64,000 nt of DNA, taken from contig NZ_JARVRW010000018.1 in NCBI RefSeq assembly GCF_030209475.1, positions 21,787 through 85,786 of the forward strand, written 5' to 3'. Every line of letters begins with the position of its first letter. Positions within the stretch are counted from its first letter, which is position 1. The translations under genes and the position numbers were made by a program. The notes beneath the pieces were generated by a model that made no database searches, had not been told where the DNA came from, and saw nothing but the letters and a program-made list of their open reading frames with translations. This stretch comes from Microbacterium sp. lyk4-40-TSB-66 (GTDB taxonomy: Bacteria; Actinomycetota; Actinomycetes; Actinomycetales; Microbacteriaceae). Of this stretch, positions 63,996 through 64,000 are shown piece after piece.

Positions 63996-64000
63996 CGGCC

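Overview
The window looks like chromosome of a high-GC actinobacterium of the family Microbacteriaceae, most likely Microbacterium. This is inferred from the roughly 70% GC, the frequent GGATGCC/GCATCC hexamer-like words inside genes, the mycobacterial-type (MSMEG_) gene families, and the lack of rRNA, tRNA or phage genes. Genes are dense. Many neighbours overlap by ATGA, GTGA or TGATG, so translational coupling is common. Several singly transcribed genes have a TANNNT -10 box exactly 6 bases before the start codon, which suggests leaderless mRNAs.

Layout. 1-603: fluoride channel pair (CrcB). 801-9835: a nine-gene nitrogen-starvation cluster of the Nit1C type (radical SAM enzyme, GNAT/AIR-synthase fusion, Sll0783-like protein, nitrilase, MSMEG_0570-like protein, FAD oxidoreductase), followed by a second nitrilase paralogue that has lost two catalytic residues, a glycosyltransferase and an AMP-forming ligase. 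9935-15962: RND pump, DUF998-like membrane protein, ABM-domain protein and aldose 1-epimerase. 16440-18764: DEAD-box-type helicase with a long RPARSF repeat tract. 19024-26593: Rv2578c-type radical SAM protein, VanY-like peptidase, LCP cell-wall ligase and a secreted subtilase. 26824-29873: a low-GC two-gene island (unknown protein plus SF1 helicase), the best candidate for an undescribed, possibly defensive, system. 29886-37987: pirin and GNAT, then CstA/YbdD, a LytS/LytTR two-component system, and DUF485 with an acetate-type symporter. 38356-41191: two TetR regulators and an NCS1 permease. 41266-52036: a complete urea module, with divergent urtABCDE transport and ureABCFGD plus a NiCoT nickel permease. 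52121-63730: CGNR zinc-finger protein, RecQ, acyl-CoA oxidase-like enzyme, Tag glycosylase, a second DEAD-box helicase, a UvrA2-like protein and a degenerate resolvase-fold protein.

How the parts fit. Two separate nitrogen-scavenging modules (nitrile/cyanide-type and urea) share 11-base-period direct repeats of the AC-n9-AC kind near their promoters, which hints at one nitrogen regulator. The LytS/LytTR pair sits between two organic-acid transport units, CstA-YbdD and DUF485-ActP-like, resembling pyruvate/acetate-sensing systems of other bacteria. The intergenic DNA is unusually rich in small palindromic or tandem elements: 70-base twins with terminal inverted repeats, 62-base tandems, nested 70-base palindromes, 40-base twins and REP-like sequences.

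All identifications were made by reading the sequence without database searches.
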